A stretch of DNA of 14,809 bases, taken from positions 1 through 14,809 of the forward strand of contig JACMQE010000145.1 in the NCBI GenBank assembly GCA_014377145.1. Reading direction: 5' to 3'. The DNA comes from Glaciimonas sp. Lineage in GTDB: Bacteria > Pseudomonadota > Gammaproteobacteria > Burkholderiales > Burkholderiaceae. The notes below the pieces were generated by a model. That model was given only the letters and a program-made list of their open reading frames with translations. It was not told the DNA's origin and ran no database searches. Positions 14,209 to 14,809 of the stretch are shown in pieces. Both the position numbers and the translations under genes were made by a program. Numbering within the stretch: the first letter of the stretch is position 1; each line of letters begins with the position of its first letter.

Positions 14209-14679
14209 ATGTTTGGCTCATCTCAAGCTCATGGCGCAAACGCTTATGCAAAGGTTGGTATTGAAACTGGCGTGATTGCAGCCAGTCCACACAAACTCAT
14301 CGTAATGCTGTTTGAAGGTGCGATCGTGGCATTATCAAACGCCATTACGCAAATGAACAATGGTGATATTGCTGCCAAGGGTCACTCAATCTCGAAGGCT
14401 ATTGCGATTATCGATAGTGGGCTACGCGCTAGCTTGGATAAAAAAGCTGGTGGCGAGATTGCGGTTAGTTTAGATTCATTGTATGAATATATGAACAATC
14501 GCTTACTTCTCGCAAATCTCAATAACCAAGTTGAATTATTAGGCGAAGTACAAATTTTGCTACGTGACTTAAAGTCGTCTTGGGAAGCCATTTCTCCGTC
14601 AAATACGTCGTTAGTAGAAAAAACACGCTCACCAGTTGATGCACTCTCACCCCGCGCTGTCAATTATCTTGAGGCATGA
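14209..14679 (+). CDS. fliS: Flagellar export chaperone FliS
   Basis: A 156-residue FliS, the cytosolic chaperone that binds the disordered C-terminus of flagellin and prevents premature polymerisation. Family landmarks are NAYAKVGIETGVIAASPHKLI (11-31), MLFEGAI (33-39), the helix with KGHSISKAIAIIDSGL (57-72), GGEIAVSLDSLYEYMNNRLL (81-100) and LRDLKSSWEAI (118-128). About 25 extra residues follow the conserved core, a tail rich in Ser and Pro that is commonly variable. AGAGGA lies eight bases before the ATG. It sits 33 bases after fliD and seven bases before fliT, so it is co-transcribed from the fliD promoter. If the filament is glycosylated, FliS-bound flagellin in the cytosol would be the substrate pool for the OGT-like enzyme. 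Confidence 0.96.
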   Translation: MFGSSQAHGANAYAKVGIETGVIAASPHKLIVMLFEGAIVALSNAITQMNNGDIAAKGHSISKAIAIIDSGLRASLDKKAGGEIAVSLDSLYEYMNNRLLLANLNNQVELLGEVQILLRDLKSSWEAISPSNTSLVEKTRSPVDALSPRAVNYLEA

Positions 14680-14685
14680 TTCAAC

Positions 14686-14809
14686 ATGAATAGTCTAGAA
14701 CTCATTTCTTTGTATGAAAATGTGGCAACGATCACCACCAATATGCTAGATGCTGCACGCACCAGCGATTGGGATTTATTAACGCAGTTGGAATTAGATT
14801 GTTCGAGAA
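14686..14809 (+). CDS. fliT: FliT-like flagellar chaperone, N-terminal part (3' truncated by window edge)
   Basis: The frame opens with ATG at 14686, six bases after the fliS stop, and is still open at the window end (41 complete codons). The residues MNSLELISLYENVATITTNM and then SDWDLLTQLELDC form two amphipathic helices with the W-x-x-L-x-x-L-E-x-x-C pattern seen in FliT-type chaperones of beta- and gammaproteobacteria. FliT binds FliD before export and in enterobacteria restrains FlhDC. GAGG stands 11 bases upstream, a somewhat long spacing, and overlaps the end of fliS, so translation may be coupled. The call rests on the partial sequence plus the fliD-fliS-fliT order. Confidence 0.8.
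   Translation, partial: MNSLELISLYENVATITTNMLDAARTSDWDLLTQLELDCSR

Noticed and set aside
14676..14693. ATG overlapping the fliS stop as a fliT start
   Set aside because: That frame reads five codons and stops. The ATG at 14686 opens a long FliT-like frame.
1..14809. CRISPR array, tRNA or rRNA genes, insertion sequences
   Set aside because: No regularly spaced repeats, cloverleaf or rRNA segments, transposase frames or terminal inverted repeats were seen on either strand.

Overview
The window holds a flagellar filament locus from a motile Gram-negative bacterium, most likely a betaproteobacterium. The evidence is the gene order fliC-flaG-fliD-fliS-fliT, a FliD of the long type with a split C-terminal domain, and FliA (sigma-28) promoter sequences. 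Genus cannot be fixed from sequence reading alone. The DNA is fairly AT-rich, most visibly across 2400-9300.

Layout. (1) 1-324, plus strand: the C-terminal end of a GGDEF diguanylate cyclase, followed by a hairpin terminator. (2) 501-9324, minus strand: an eight-gene, tightly packed operon, transcribed away from fliC. In order of transcription it encodes a TPR/SPINDLY-type (OGT-like) glycosyltransferase, a VioA-like DegT/DnrJ/EryC1/StrS sugar aminotransferase, a WbqC-family protein, a second divergent DegT-family protein, a GNAT acetyltransferase, a PhyH-type Fe(II)/2-oxoglutarate dioxygenase, and two SAM-dependent methyltransferases. The last methyltransferase carries an extra N-terminal domain. 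(3) 9325-9704: a divergent intergenic region with the fliC sigma-28 promoter and a possible sigma-70 promoter for the glycan operon. (4) 9705-14809, plus strand: fliC, flaG, fliD, fliS and the start of fliT. fliD is preceded by a perfect sigma-28 consensus promoter.

How it fits together. The minus-strand operon is best read as a flagellin O-glycosylation island. The VioA-like enzyme would make a nucleotide-activated 4-amino-4,6-dideoxyhexose, and its dTDP-4-keto-6-deoxyglucose substrate must come from genes outside the window. The WbqC, second DegT, GNAT, PhyH and methyltransferase proteins would decorate the sugar by acylation, hydroxylation and methylation. The OGT-like enzyme would attach sugar to Ser/Thr residues of the adjacent flagellin, whose middle region is very rich in Ser, Thr, Ala and Gly. 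This recalls the modified viosamine glycan of Pseudomonas syringae flagellin, but with a partly different tailoring set, so the glycan itself may be undescribed. Its structure is inference; the gene families are read from sequence motifs.
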